A DNA stretch of 64,000 nucleotides, taken from the NCBI GenBank assembly GCA_035457105.1, contig DATIBX010000565.1, forward strand, positions 7,928 to 71,927, given 5' to 3'. The notes below the pieces were generated by a model, which made no database searches, was not told the DNA's origin, and saw nothing but the letters and a program-made list of their open reading frames with translations. The position numbers were made by a program, and so were the translations under genes. The DNA comes from PSRF01 sp035457105. GTDB lineage: Bacteria > Acidobacteriota > Blastocatellia > Pyrinomonadales > Pyrinomonadaceae. Numbering within the stretch: the first letter of the stretch is position 1; each line of letters opens with the position of its first letter. This document shows, one piece after another, positions 48,776 through 57,776 of this stretch.

Positions 48776-49356
48776 TCCGTCGCACTCCCAGCAAGTTGTT
48801 GGTAAAGCCACGCTCGCGCCATATTCCAATCGCGGGTTACCGTGTTTGGCGAAATTCCCAGTGCCTGCGAGATCTCTTCATTACTCAAGCCTCCGAAATA
48901 ACGTAATTCCACCACTCGACTACGCCGTTGGTCTATCTCAGCCAAACTCTGTAAAGCGTCATCGAGCTTTAGCAACTCGTCTGCCCTTGTTACTTGCAAT
49001 GTCGCAGTTTCATCGAGCGAAACTTGTTGCTGACCTCCACCGCGCTTCGCGTATGCCTGGCTGCGAGCATGATCGATCAGAATGCGGCGCATGATCTGGG
49101 CCGAGATTGCAAAGAAGTGAGATCGGTTGGCCCAATGAACATTGCGCTGGTCCACAAGACGCACATAGGCTTCGTTTATTAAAGCGGTCGTTTGTAGGGT
49201 ATGGCCCTTTTTCTCTCGACTCATGTAACGCCGGGCTAAGCGGTGCAGTTCGTCGTAAACAAGCGGATATAACTGGTCAAGCGCGGATTGATTTCCACTG
49301 CTCCAGGCGTCCAGCAGTTGAGTAATCTCATGCTGCGGGGTCGAGTCTTTTGTCAT
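48772..49356 (-). CDS. ECF sigma factor (Sig-70_X6 / TIGR02999 type)
   Basis: 194 aa. Region 2 (LYPLVYDELHRLARRYMSREKKGHTLQTTALINEAYVRLVD, the TALvnEAYlRL signature) and region 4 (VVELRYFGGLSNEEISQALGISPNTVTRDWNMARAWL) are complete. This subfamily is expanded in Acidobacteriota and Planctomycetota and usually lies next to a Ser/Thr kinase instead of a classic anti-sigma factor. That is the case here, with the kinase overlapping by 4 bp. Phosphorylation may control its activity (inference from gene order). Confidence 0.92.
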   Translation of the reverse strand: MTKDSTPQHEITQLLDAWSSGNQSALDQLYPLVYDELHRLARRYMSREKKGHTLQTTALINEAYVRLVDQRNVHWANRSHFFAISAQIMRRILIDHARSQAYAKRGGGQQQVSLDETATLQVTRADELLKLDDALQSLAEIDQRRSRVVELRYFGGLSNEEISQALGISPNTVTRDWNMARAWLYQQLAGSATD

Positions 49357-49402
49357 CAGTATTGAGATCTCAAAGTAGGATCCCTGGATCTGATTGCGAA
49401 GG

Positions 49403-50257
49403 CTATTCAGGGCCTGACAGAACTTCCGTAGCGTGTCCTAAAACGTCTTGCACCTGCCTGTCCCAATAAGACCAAACATGACCACCCGGGACTCGGCGGT
49501 ACGCATATCGTACTTTAAGCTGAGATAACACGTCTGAAAAGTGATCATTTACATTCAGCCAGGGATCATCGAGGCCGCAGTCCAAATAGACAAAAGGCAA
49601 GGCGGGAGCCTTTCCAGGGGTTAAGCCAAGCACAATTTGCTCGAGATCGTTGTCGCTGCGGGCCAAACTGCCGGCGGCGCCAAAGGTATCCATAATTGAT
49701 TTGTCATCCACTCGATTCGGCGCATCGAATGCACCGCTCATCGACGCCGCGAAGGCGAAGGTTGAAGGATGCTTGAAACCGAGTTTAAGCGCTCCATAAC
49801 CTCCCATTGAGTTTCCCGCAATACCGCGACCTCTTCTATCCCGAATCGTGCGAAAGCGACCGTCCACGTCAGGGATAAGCTCATTAATTATATAACTCTC
49901 ATACTTCTCAGATGGATTCGTTGCGCTGTCTGAGTACCAACCGTTATTCCCTTCGGGAGTGATAATTATGAATTTATGCTGGGCGGCGTATTGCGCCAAA
50001 CCAGTGTTGTTCAGCCAGGAATCAAAGTGGCCACTCCAGCCATGCAAAAGATATATGACTGGGTAGTGCGTGCGACTAGACGTGATCAAACCATATCCCG
50101 GCGGCAACACAACTTTGTAAGGTAATACTCTGCCATTGAGACCGCTGGTGAATTGAATAGTCTCAATCTGGATGCCTTTTTTTAATTGGTAATAGAAACC
50201 AACAAGAGCCAGGAGCAAAATAACGATCAGGACCAGCAATCGACGTGACCGGATCAA
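49403..50257 (-). CDS. Putative esterase (esterase D/alpha-beta hydrolase fold)
   Basis: 284 aa with an N-terminal signal anchor (LLVLIVILLLALVGFYYQL). Esterase PF00756-type features: YPVIYLLHGWSGHFDSWLNN (oxyanion region), IITPEGNNGWYSD, the nucleophile elbow GNSMGGYGALKLG (Ser about 151), an acid in FVYLDCGLDDPWL and the catalytic His in RRVPGGHVWSYW. It is similar to S-formylglutathione-hydrolase-like and feruloyl esterase folds; substrate unknown. It lies 46 bp upstream of the ECF sigma gene and may be co-transcribed with the signalling cluster. Confidence 0.87.
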   Translation of the reverse strand: MIRSRRLLVLIVILLLALVGFYYQLKKGIQIETIQFTSGLNGRVLPYKVVLPPGYGLITSSRTHYPVIYLLHGWSGHFDSWLNNTGLAQYAAQHKFIIITPEGNNGWYSDSATNPSEKYESYIINELIPDVDGRFRTIRDRRGRGIAGNSMGGYGALKLGFKHPSTFAFAASMSGAFDAPNRVDDKSIMDTFGAAGSLARSDNDLEQIVLGLTPGKAPALPFVYLDCGLDDPWLNVNDHFSDVLSQLKVRYAYRRVPGGHVWSYWDRQVQDVLGHATEVLSGPE

Positions 50258-50335
50258 GAAATTCCTCCAGCAGCAACCAACGTATCGCCTCTCATAAGCA
50301 TAATAATTTGACGCAACCGGAAAATGACCGCGTCT

Positions 50336-51757
50336 TCACACTCCGCTGTCGAGTACATCTCGGACCGCACGTATAACCCGCTCGACGTCTGCCTCTGAAG
50401 TCTGCCAGTTGCAAACGCTAACTCTCATCGCTCTGCGCCCACGCCAGGTAGTGGCGCCAAAAAACGCTTCGCCAGTCAGGAGAATTTTTGCAATGACCTC
50501 TTCGGTATAGCGATCGTGGTCATCGTCAGTCGCACCGGACCGAGGATCTATAAACCTTACGAGGCCCTGGTTGATCTCCGGCTCCCAAAGCATTTCAGCC
50601 CCAGGTAATTTACCAATCCCTACCACGATCGAGCGAGCATGCTGACAACAGCGGTCCACCAGGTTTGCCACTCCGTTACGACCAAGTTGCCGTAAAGCAG
50701 CGTACACGCTAAAGGCCCGAGAGCGCCTGGACCATTCCGGATTCCAATCCATTTGGTCACGAGCGTTGTTGACGTGGGTGATGTAAGAAGCACGACTGGC
50801 CATCGATGCTCGATGAGCCTCAGTATCCTTAACAAAAGCGAAACCGCAGTCGAAGGGTACATTTAGCCACTTGTGTCCGTCAGTGGCCCATGAATCTGCA
50901 CCATCGATACTCTTTACCAAATGACGAGTCTTCTTGTTTGCCCCGGCCCAGAGTCCGAACGCGCCGTCGACATGCACCCAGGCTCCATGTTTCCTGGCAA
51001 TCGGAATTATTTGTTCAAAGTTATCGTAAGCTCCGATGTTTATATCCCCGGCTTGCAACAAGACGATAGTCGGCGAGTCAGGATCAGCAACCAGTTCGTG
51101 CTGCAATGCCTCCGGAATAAGTCGGCCTTCTGGGTCAGCCGGTAGCAGTTTGATCTGACCAGAGCCTAACCCGATTAATCTTACTGCTCGTTCGAATGAG
51201 CCATGACGTTCGGTGCTAGTCAAGATCCGAATTACTGGAGCCTTGAATAAACCTTGCCGCTCAACGTCCCATCCTTTACGGTCCAACACCGAATGGCGCG
51301 CGGCTGCGAGACACGTTACGTGAGCCATCTGACATCCGGTGACAATTGCAAAACTGGCAGACGCAGGTAAACCTAGAATCTCTTTTAACCACTCGCCGGC
51401 GATTTCTTCTACTACGGCAGCAGCAGGGCTGCAGGCGTAGAGTGCAGCGTTCTGTTGCCAGGCTGATGTTAACCAGTCAGCTGCTAACGCAGCCGGCAAT
51501 ACGCCTCCGATTACCCAACCAAAAAAACGCCCTCCGGCGGACCCGAGTAAGCCGCCATTCACATCATGGGCCAGCTCAGCAACCGCAAGTTGAGGATCAA
51601 TCCCTTCGTCTGTCAATTGTTTTGTCAATTGCGCTCGCAGCTGGTGCACGTCTGCCGTGGCGGCAACTGGCGCCTGGTCCAATGACTCGAGATAAGTAAT
51701 TGCCTGTTCGAAGGCAATGTCGAGAGCTTTGCGGAAGTTTGGATCTAGTTTCGTCAT
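50336..51757 (-). CDS. PLP-dependent group II decarboxylase
   Basis: 473 aa type I-fold PLP enzyme. The PLP Asp/His region (WVHVDGAFGLWAGANKKTRHL) and the Schiff-base Lys in ADSWATDGHKWLNVPFDCGF (about residue 312) are present, as are GGVLPAALAADWLTSAWQQNA and the C-terminal RAMRVSVCNWQTSEADVERV. It belongs to the aromatic-L-amino-acid/glutamate/aspartate decarboxylase superfamily. The substrate (for example aspartate or aromatic amino acids) cannot be set from these motifs. It is transcribed in the same direction as the esterase, 78 bp apart. Confidence 0.9.
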   Translation of the reverse strand: MTKLDPNFRKALDIAFEQAITYLESLDQAPVAATADVHQLRAQLTKQLTDEGIDPQLAVAELAHDVNGGLLGSAGGRFFGWVIGGVLPAALAADWLTSAWQQNAALYACSPAAAVVEEIAGEWLKEILGLPASASFAIVTGCQMAHVTCLAAARHSVLDRKGWDVERQGLFKAPVIRILTSTERHGSFERAVRLIGLGSGQIKLLPADPEGRLIPEALQHELVADPDSPTIVLLQAGDINIGAYDNFEQIIPIARKHGAWVHVDGAFGLWAGANKKTRHLVKSIDGADSWATDGHKWLNVPFDCGFAFVKDTEAHRASMASRASYITHVNNARDQMDWNPEWSRRSRAFSVYAALRQLGRNGVANLVDRCCQHARSIVVGIGKLPGAEMLWEPEINQGLVRFIDPRSGATDDDHDRYTEEVIAKILLTGEAFFGATTWRGRRAMRVSVCNWQTSEADVERVIRAVRDVLDSGV

Positions 51758-51882
51758 GCAGTTAGTTTAAGATGTTGGACCTTCGCACGCTATCGGAAAC
51801 TTGCTCTAAAAAGATGGATATTTTAAAGGATCGTTTGGGGCGGATGTCCTCAATTTGGCCTACTCTGCGCAACCTTCTTGTC

Positions 51883-51939
51883 CTCTGTGACTCGGTGGTT
51901 TGAAAAATGGCCCAAGATATCCACCACAGAGTCACAGAG
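51883..51939. repeat. 17-bp inverted repeat (CTCTGTGACTC motif)
   Basis: Arms at 51883-51899 and 51923-51939 match at 16/17 (CTCTGTGACTCGGTGGT), with a 23-nt loop. The gap of about 340 bp between the decarboxylase and the ferritin-like gene, which are divergent, holds nothing else clear. The element resembles short palindromic intergenic repeats; no U-tract is present. Confidence 0.6.
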
Positions 51940-52099
51940 AACACAAAGATGCACAAAGCAGGGTTTAGATTAGGACGGCACTTGAGGTTGTCCATGATCA
52001 ACCGAGCGAAAAACATCGACTACTAATTTATGCACTTAGACTTTTTTCCACTTTCTGTATATTCTCACGCAAACCAATTAATCACCTTTGGAGGAGATG

Positions 52100-52549
52100 A
52101 TGTCAGACGACAACTACGATAAAACGACTGCAGTGAATCTTCTCAATCAAATAATGGAAGCGGAACTTGCAGGAGTGGTCCGCTACACTCACTACTCTCT
52201 CATGGTTTTTGGTCACAACCGGATTCCAATCGTCAGCTGGCTACGCGGTGAAGCCACCATTTGTTTAGCTCATGCGAGCGAGGCCGGCGAATTAGTCACC
52301 CATCTGGGTGAACACCCGTCTCTCAAGATCGGGAGCCTGCTCGAAACTCACAAACATGGAATCAACGACATCCTGCTTGAATCGCTCGAAGCGGAAAGGG
52401 CAGGGTTGAACCTCTACAAGCAGTTGTACGAACTGGTCCGGGACCGTTCTGTATTACTCGAGGATTATGCTCGCCGCCTGATCGCCGAAGAAGAGCTGCA
52501 CATCGGGGAAGTCAACAAGATGCTGCGGAAGCCGGGCGAGCTCGCATAA
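52100..52549 (+). CDS. Bacterioferritin/ferritin-like di-iron protein
   Basis: 149 aa from the ATG at 52100, five bases after GGAGG; the earlier ATG (52097) and TTG (52088) crowd the Shine-Dalgarno. It is a four-helix ferritin-like protein with carboxylate/His ligands in all helices: QIMEAELAGVVRYTHYSL (Glu with Tyr), RGEATICLAHASEAGELVTHLG (Glu/His), ESLEAERAGLNLYKQLYEL (Glu) and EEELHIGEV (Glu/His). Probably stores or oxidises iron, or handles oxidative stress. A dimethylargininase-like gene follows after 11 bp. Confidence 0.88.
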   Translation: MSDDNYDKTTAVNLLNQIMEAELAGVVRYTHYSLMVFGHNRIPIVSWLRGEATICLAHASEAGELVTHLGEHPSLKIGSLLETHKHGINDILLESLEAERAGLNLYKQLYELVRDRSVLLEDYARRLIAEEELHIGEVNKMLRKPGELA

Positions 52550-52560
52550 TTTCAAAAGAC

Positions 52561-53349
52561 TTGACCGCTTCAACGCCCGCATTCAGAAAAGCACTCGTCA
52601 GAACTCCAGCTTCAACCTTTGCCGAAGGTCTAACATCGGCGAATCTTGGCGCTCCTGACTACTCGCTCGCTCTGGTTCAGTTCAACAGCTATTGCTCAGC
52701 TCTTTCTGACTGTGGAATTGAAGTAATTACGTTGCCCGCGGACGACCGTTATCCCGACTCAACCTTCGTTGAGGATACGGCAGTCGTGACGGATCAATGC
52801 GTGATATTAACTCGACCAGGAGCACTGGTTCGTCGCGGTGAGGTTGCAGCGATTGCGCCCGCGATCACCGTACTAAGATCTGAAATACGTGAGATCAAAT
52901 CTCCCGGAACACTTGAGGGTGGAGACATCTGTCAAGCAGGAACGCATTTCTTTATCGGCTTGTCTGAACGCACCAATCACGAGGGCGCACAGCAGCTATC
53001 AAATCACCTCGCCGAGTTAGGCTTCACCTCAAATTTTGTGGATATCCGCAACAATGATGAAATGCTTCACCTGAAAAGCGGACTCTCGTACCTAGGTGAC
53101 GGACGCATGGTTATTTCAGAAAGTCTGAAGGCTGACCTGAACTTTAAATCGTTTGAATTGATCCAGGCTTCGTCATTGGACAGCTATGCGTGCAACTGTA
53201 TTGCTGTTAATGGTCGAGTATTAATCGCCTCAGGCTTTCCCGTGTTGAAGGAAAAGCTGGACCAACTAGGCTACCTAACGATTGAGCTCGAGGTTTCGGA
53301 ATTTCGGAAGATGGATGGCGGTCTAAGCTGCCTCTCACTCAGATTCTAA
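52561..53349 (+). CDS. Dimethylargininase (DDAH)-like amidinotransferase-fold hydrolase
   Basis: 262 aa, starting at a TTG (52561), the only possible start in frame near the upstream gene. It is a guanidine-modifying pentein with the DDAH pattern: RTPASTFAEGLT, PDSTFVEDTAVV (substrate Asp/Glu), GTLEGGDICQAG, the catalytic His in MLHLKSGLSYLGDG (about residue 178) and the nucleophile Cys in DGGLSCLSLRF near the C-terminus. It should hydrolyse methylated arginine or a related guanidine to citrulline. Its stop overlaps the convergent transporter gene by 4 bp. Confidence 0.88.
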   Translation: MTASTPAFRKALVRTPASTFAEGLTSANLGAPDYSLALVQFNSYCSALSDCGIEVITLPADDRYPDSTFVEDTAVVTDQCVILTRPGALVRRGEVAAIAPAITVLRSEIREIKSPGTLEGGDICQAGTHFFIGLSERTNHEGAQQLSNHLAELGFTSNFVDIRNNDEMLHLKSGLSYLGDGRMVISESLKADLNFKSFELIQASSLDSYACNCIAVNGRVLIASGFPVLKEKLDQLGYLTIELEVSEFRKMDGGLSCLSLRF

Positions 53350-54743
53350 CCTTCACTGGCAATCAGCTTTTTAATCTTCGGAGTCAGTAAAGCGAGTACT
53401 CCCGCGGCGACGATCAAACCAATCGCAATTCCTCCATAAAGTTTTGTGAGGGCCCACGGATTAGCAGAGTCAAAGAATCCTGACAAGAAGCCTGCCAGTT
53501 TGTTGCCAAGGGCAGTCGCCAGGAACCAAACGCCCATCATAATTCCTACCAATTTCAAAGGTGAGAGCTTCGTAACTGTACTGAGTCCAACCGGACTGAG
53601 ACACATTTCTCCACACACTTCGAGAAAGTAGAGACCTACTAACCAAAGCGGACTCACCCGTCCGTAGGCAGTTAACATCGATGCTGGAATCATCAACAGA
53701 AAAGCCACGCCGATGAATAACAATCCGAGAGTGAACTTTACGGGGCTGGTGGGTTGGCGGTCGCCCATTCTTACCCAAATTGCCGAGAACAATGGTGCCA
53801 GCAAAATTACGAAGAACGGTGTCAGCGATTGTAAAAAGCTTGAAGGAAAGGCCATGCCGAAAACCTTCGTTTCGACGAGCCTGGCAGCAAAGAGATTGAG
53901 ACTAGCTCCCTTCTGTTCGTAAGCCGCCCAAAAGAGCATGGTGAAAGTGAAGAATATGAAGATTGCTGCAATCCTCTTCCAATCGCTTTTGGTCAGCGGC
54001 TCTCTCGTGGCAACCGCTTCGCTCGCACCTGTTTTCTTGCCGACACGGTTTCCGACTCCGGCCAAAGTTTTCCGGTTCAGCAAATAAACGACGAGGCCAA
54101 ACAACATGCCAACCCCGGCAGCCCCAAATCCCCAGTGCCAACTGCGATCAGGATCTTGGCCCATGCTAATCAGGAAATTTTTGAAGCTCTGACCCTGGGC
54201 AAAATAACCACAGACAAGCGGTGCCAGTACAGCGCCTACATTTATGCCCATATAAAAGATCGAGAAACCGCTGTCACGACGAGGATCGTTTTCAGCATAG
54301 AGACCTCCAACCATCGCACTGATATTCGGCTTCAAGAGACCAGTCCCAATAGCAATCAAGCCCATTCCCAGGTAAAGAAAACTCATCGAGTGAAACACCA
54401 TCGAGAGATGGCCAAGGGCAATTATGACTCCGCCAATGAATACGGCCATCCGAGCTCCGAAAAGGTAATCAGCAGCAAGACCGCCCGGTAGAGCGGTGAT
54501 ATAAACCGCCATCGTGTAGGTGCCGTAGATCGAAGTTGCTTGTTTTACATCGAACCCGAGTCCGCCCTGAGCAATAGGGGCTACCATGTACAAAACGAGG
54601 ATGGCGCGCATACCGTAATAGCTGAAACGTTCCCATAACTCGGTAAAGAACAACGGCGCCAGCCCTCTTGGGTGTCCCGCGACATCGGCGGACCGCGTAG
54701 CGGCGACGATTGGTTGATTAACGGGAATGCTGGTTGCGCTCAT
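53346..54743 (-). CDS. POT/PTR-family proton-coupled oligopeptide transporter
   Basis: 465 aa, 12-14 TM helices. POT signatures are present: FFTELWERFSYYGMRAILVLYMV (the ExxERFxYYG motif, about residues 32-54), GGLAADYLFGARMAVFIGG and FSIFYMGINVGAVLAPLVCGYFAQ (FYxxINxG motif). It imports di- and tripeptides with protons in the inner membrane. The first 20 residues are a polar tail. It converges with the DDAH-like gene and is otherwise alone. Confidence 0.95.
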   Translation of the reverse strand: MSATSIPVNQPIVAATRSADVAGHPRGLAPLFFTELWERFSYYGMRAILVLYMVAPIAQGGLGFDVKQATSIYGTYTMAVYITALPGGLAADYLFGARMAVFIGGVIIALGHLSMVFHSMSFLYLGMGLIAIGTGLLKPNISAMVGGLYAENDPRRDSGFSIFYMGINVGAVLAPLVCGYFAQGQSFKNFLISMGQDPDRSWHWGFGAAGVGMLFGLVVYLLNRKTLAGVGNRVGKKTGASEAVATREPLTKSDWKRIAAIFIFFTFTMLFWAAYEQKGASLNLFAARLVETKVFGMAFPSSFLQSLTPFFVILLAPLFSAIWVRMGDRQPTSPVKFTLGLLFIGVAFLLMIPASMLTAYGRVSPLWLVGLYFLEVCGEMCLSPVGLSTVTKLSPLKLVGIMMGVWFLATALGNKLAGFLSGFFDSANPWALTKLYGGIAIGLIVAAGVLALLTPKIKKLIASEG

Positions 54744-54828
54744 AAAAAAGAAGCCCTCCGAAATGGGAATCGCTTGATTAAAAGTCGCGGCATTATGAAG
54801 AAGGACGCCAAAACGATCAATCCTGTAA

Positions 54829-54852
54829 GGGCGGCACTCCGGAGTGCCGCCC
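54829..54852. repeat. Perfect 24-bp GC palindrome
   Basis: GGGCGGCACTCC directly abuts its complement GGAGTGCCGCCC, in the gap between the POT transporter and the VWFA gene, which are divergent. No T-run on either side. It is likely a short palindromic intergenic repeat, not a terminator, since no gene ends there. Confidence 0.7.
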
Positions 54853-54991
54853 CACCTTGGTTACCGAGACCCTTTTCTCCAACCTACGAAACCCAGACAA
54901 ACCTTTGCCACACATCGAGCATCATTGTTGTATTGAACATGGTTGTAGTCTCCCGAACCAATCACCCGCGCGCAAACCTGAGATTAGACTC

Positions 54992-56173
54992 ATGCAAAAA
55001 ATTGTTTGGCTTTTAGTGGCCGCTGCCGCCCTGTCCGTGGCGGTAAGTGTGTCAGTCTTCGCGCAGTCGGGTCGCAAAAGAACTCCGCCAGAATCTCCAA
55101 AAACCACGGAGTCTCCTTCAAAGTCTAAGACTGAAGACGCTACGCTAAATGAATCCACCGTTGCTCCAGGCGGTGAAACCATTGAAGGCGACGTGATTCG
55201 GGTGGACACTTCGCTAGTAAGAATACCGGTAACAGTGATGGATCGTTACGGCAAGTACGTTCCGCAACTTCGTAGAGAGAATTTCAAAATATTCGAAGAT
55301 GGGATCGAGCAGAAGATTGCGTATTTCGCCACCAATGACCAGCCATTTACGGTCGCGTTATTAATAGACACCAGCGGTTCAACCCAATTTCGACTCGAAG
55401 ATATTCAATCGGCCGCAATCACTTTCGTCAGCAAACTCAAACCTGACGACAGCGTGATGGTGATCTCTTTTGATGATCGCATCAGAGTTTTATGCCAGCC
55501 AACGACCGATCGCAAGGAAATAAGCCGTGCTATCCGGCAAACCAACACTGGCGGTGGAACTCGCCTTTATGATGCTGTCGCCGAGGTTTTGACGCGCCAT
55601 CTCACCCCCGTTTCCGGTCGGAAAGCGGTAGTGTTGTTCACAGATGGAGTAGACACCACAAGTCATCGTTCCTCCTACAACAGTAGCTTGAGACTTGCGG
55701 AAGAATCAGACGCGCCTTTTTATTCGGTAGACTACGATACATCTGGCATGGCAGGTGTGTTTGGTCAAAGATTGCCTGGGCAAATGCCCGGACGTGGAAC
55801 AATATTCGGCATTCCTGTCCCTGTTCCAAGCGGTCCTGGCACAACCTCAGGCGGAAACCCGGGTGATTATCGACGAGCGGTCGCATATCTTCACGCTTTA
55901 TCGGATACCACTGGTGGACGTTTTTATAGTGGCGACTCGATGTTCGGAATCTCTCAGGCTTTTGCGTGGATAGCCGAAGAGTTGGGTCGCCAGTACAGTC
56001 TGGGCTATTACCCGAAAGTGGTTGGGAAGGCGGGTCAACGGCGCGCCATCAAAGTTCGTGTAGATGAGCCGGATGTGGTCGTGAAAGCTCGCGATAGCTA
56101 CGTGTTCTCAAACAAGAGTGCGCAAACCACCGTCACCGACAAGCAACCCTACATCTCAGATCGCAGGCCTTAG
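54992..56173 (+). CDS. VWFA-related secreted protein (acidobacterial type)
   Basis: 393 aa from the ATG at 54992; an upstream open stretch to 54857 is rejected since a signal peptide begins here (IVWLLVAAAALSVAVSVSVFAQ). A short Pro/Ser/Lys linker is followed by the beta-strand entry typical of VWFA-related acidobacterial proteins (TSLVRIPVTVMDRYGKYVPQL, then RENFKIFEDGIEQKIAYFA). The VWA domain has the MIDAS LIDTSGSTQ (DxSxS), a Thr site in NTGGGTRLYDAV and the Asp in VVLFTDGVDTT. The C-terminal region is extended (to about 340) with LGRQYSLGYYPKVVGKAGQRRAIKV. Probably a metal-dependent protein-binding surface protein. Confidence 0.9.
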   Translation: MQKIVWLLVAAAALSVAVSVSVFAQSGRKRTPPESPKTTESPSKSKTEDATLNESTVAPGGETIEGDVIRVDTSLVRIPVTVMDRYGKYVPQLRRENFKIFEDGIEQKIAYFATNDQPFTVALLIDTSGSTQFRLEDIQSAAITFVSKLKPDDSVMVISFDDRIRVLCQPTTDRKEISRAIRQTNTGGGTRLYDAVAEVLTRHLTPVSGRKAVVLFTDGVDTTSHRSSYNSSLRLAEESDAPFYSVDYDTSGMAGVFGQRLPGQMPGRGTIFGIPVPVPSGPGTTSGGNPGDYRRAVAYLHALSDTTGGRFYSGDSMFGISQAFAWIAEELGRQYSLGYYPKVVGKAGQRRAIKVRVDEPDVVVKARDSYVFSNKSAQTTVTDKQPYISDRRP

Positions 56174-56205
56174 GCAAAATTACACCGGGAGGTTTTGGCC
56201 ATATA

Positions 56206-56243
56206 TCTCATTCTCCCCAAGCTAAAGCTTGGGGAGAATGAGA
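56206..56243. repeat. Perfect 38-bp palindrome (18-bp arms, 2-nt centre)
   Basis: TCTCATTCTCCCCAAGCT, then AA, then its exact complement. It lies between two convergent genes: the VWFA gene stop on the left and the glycosyltransferase stop on the right. It could work as a bidirectional terminator hairpin, but no U-tract follows on either strand. The perfect match over 18 bp suggests a recent or selected element. Confidence 0.75.
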
Positions 56244-56299
56244 ATCCCTAGTTCTCACCAAAAGTCTCGGATGGCGGTGGGGTCGAACGGCAAGTTTTT

Positions 56300-57451
56300 T
56301 TATTCTTCTACTTCGCGGGCGCCGACGATCAAGTCGCGGCTGAGGTCGGGATTGGACTTTTGCTCTGCTCTTTGGTGAACAACCGATTCGAGAATGCGCG
56401 CGACTCGCGGCGCGTGAACATTCTTTGAGTAACCTGACTCAATAGTCGCTCTACCTGCTTTCCCCAGTCTTTCACGCAAGCTAGCAGAACGAAGCAATCT
56501 TGTTAGTTCTGTGGCCCACTCACCTTCGCTGGTCGCAAGCAATCCATTTTCATTTGGTCGGATGATCGTTGAGTTAACACCCACGGGCGAACATACGGTT
56601 GGTATTCCGAGCCCCATGAATTGCAAAGCCTTCATTCCACATTTTCCACGAGTCCAGTCGTCCTCCGGCATCGGCATGATTCCGATATCGATAGGACGCA
56701 GATCATCTACCTCGGAAGCCGAGGACCAGGGAAAAGACTCAACGTCAACCCCTTCAATTGAGTAATTGTTGACGCCGACCACTCTCAATTTAAACCGCTC
56801 TTTCTCGGCGAGCTTTCTAAGAGTAGGACGCAACGAGTCAAGATATTGAATCGTACTGTAACTGCCCGTCCATCCAATTACGGGCGTGTCGGAAGTCTGA
56901 CGCGAGTCCGAGACCGTATACTTATCGGTATCGACCGTCGAAGGAACGATTGAAACGTTTGAGTTGTAACGGGAAGCGTACGAAGCGAGGTATGAGTTTC
57001 CAACTATGACATGCGAAGCCAAACGACAGATGGCCCCGGTCTTTCCGGGAAATTTCAGTAACCGAAGATAACGATTGACCGGGCTGATGTAGGTGTAATG
57101 CAGAAAAATGGCGTCATCAAAGTCAAACACAAACGGGACGCCTTTGAGACTGATGTAGTTTTCGGCCAGCGCTGGTCCAACCAGCACTGCTTCGTTGTAG
57201 ACGTAAACTATATCGAACTCTTTTATAAATCGAAGGTTCTTGAGGCGACGAACCAGGGCGCCAGTCGTCAATTGAATCTTTCGAGCTGTGTTACCCGGGT
57301 TACACAATAGTTCGTGCAACTCGTCGCACCGAAAAGACTCGAATACTACGTCGACACCATGTTGGGCCAGTGACGGAGCCCATTGCTCCATGCGGTACCG
57401 CTGACCAGGCGCTTTATCGTAAGGATATGGAACTAAACCTAAAAGGCGCAT
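56300..57451 (-). CDS. Glycosyltransferase, family 4-like
   Basis: 383 aa from the ATG at 57451 (MRLLGLVPYPYDKAPGQRYRM); a TTG four codons earlier is not preferred. It has the GT-B fold with an N-terminal acceptor domain and a C-terminal NDP-sugar domain: NVSIVPSTVDTDKYT, GWTGSYSTIQYLDSLRP, DIGIMPMPEDDWTRGKCGMKALQFMGLGIPTVCSPVGVNSTII (with the EX7E-like region represented by a Gly/Lys-rich loop) and ELTRLLRSASLRERLGKAGRA. It transfers a sugar to an unknown acceptor, perhaps in a surface polysaccharide. The GC and context give no pathway. Confidence 0.88.
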   Translation of the reverse strand: MRLLGLVPYPYDKAPGQRYRMEQWAPSLAQHGVDVVFESFRCDELHELLCNPGNTARKIQLTTGALVRRLKNLRFIKEFDIVYVYNEAVLVGPALAENYISLKGVPFVFDFDDAIFLHYTYISPVNRYLRLLKFPGKTGAICRLASHVIVGNSYLASYASRYNSNVSIVPSTVDTDKYTVSDSRQTSDTPVIGWTGSYSTIQYLDSLRPTLRKLAEKERFKLRVVGVNNYSIEGVDVESFPWSSASEVDDLRPIDIGIMPMPEDDWTRGKCGMKALQFMGLGIPTVCSPVGVNSTIIRPNENGLLATSEGEWATELTRLLRSASLRERLGKAGRATIESGYSKNVHAPRVARILESVVHQRAEQKSNPDLSRDLIVGAREVEE

Positions 57452-57776
57452 AAGCGACCACAAAAACCGACATCGAGCAGGACCAAAAAATCGCCAATGT
57501 TATAGCACGTGATCGGTTCAATCCGTTGAGTCGGATCAAGCATTAAGCAAAACTTTCACATATTAGGCTCGGTCCAGCCGAAAGAAAAGTCGAAATTTCA
57601 CAAACCGAGACTAATGTCAGCTCTGAACGATGAGATTGTCAAACCTGTCGATTTTAGTTGTTATTTCTGTGCGCCTCGTCGTGAGTGAGGATCCGGAAAA
57701 ATACTTACCGGGAAATGAGTCGCATTCGTGCAGTGGGATTACCCATGTTGAAGGTAAAGCGGTGGAACCTGAAAAC
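57452..57776. other. Intergenic gap, nothing clear
   Basis: About 325 bp between the glycosyltransferase start and the Cys-rich small gene stop, both on the minus strand. No convincing promoter, RNA structure or gene was found. The two short frames on each strand here are not protein-like. Confidence 0.4.

Noticed and set aside
54857..54991. N-terminal extension of the VWFA protein
   Set aside because: A clean signal peptide begins at the ATG at 54992; the extension has no export or domain features.
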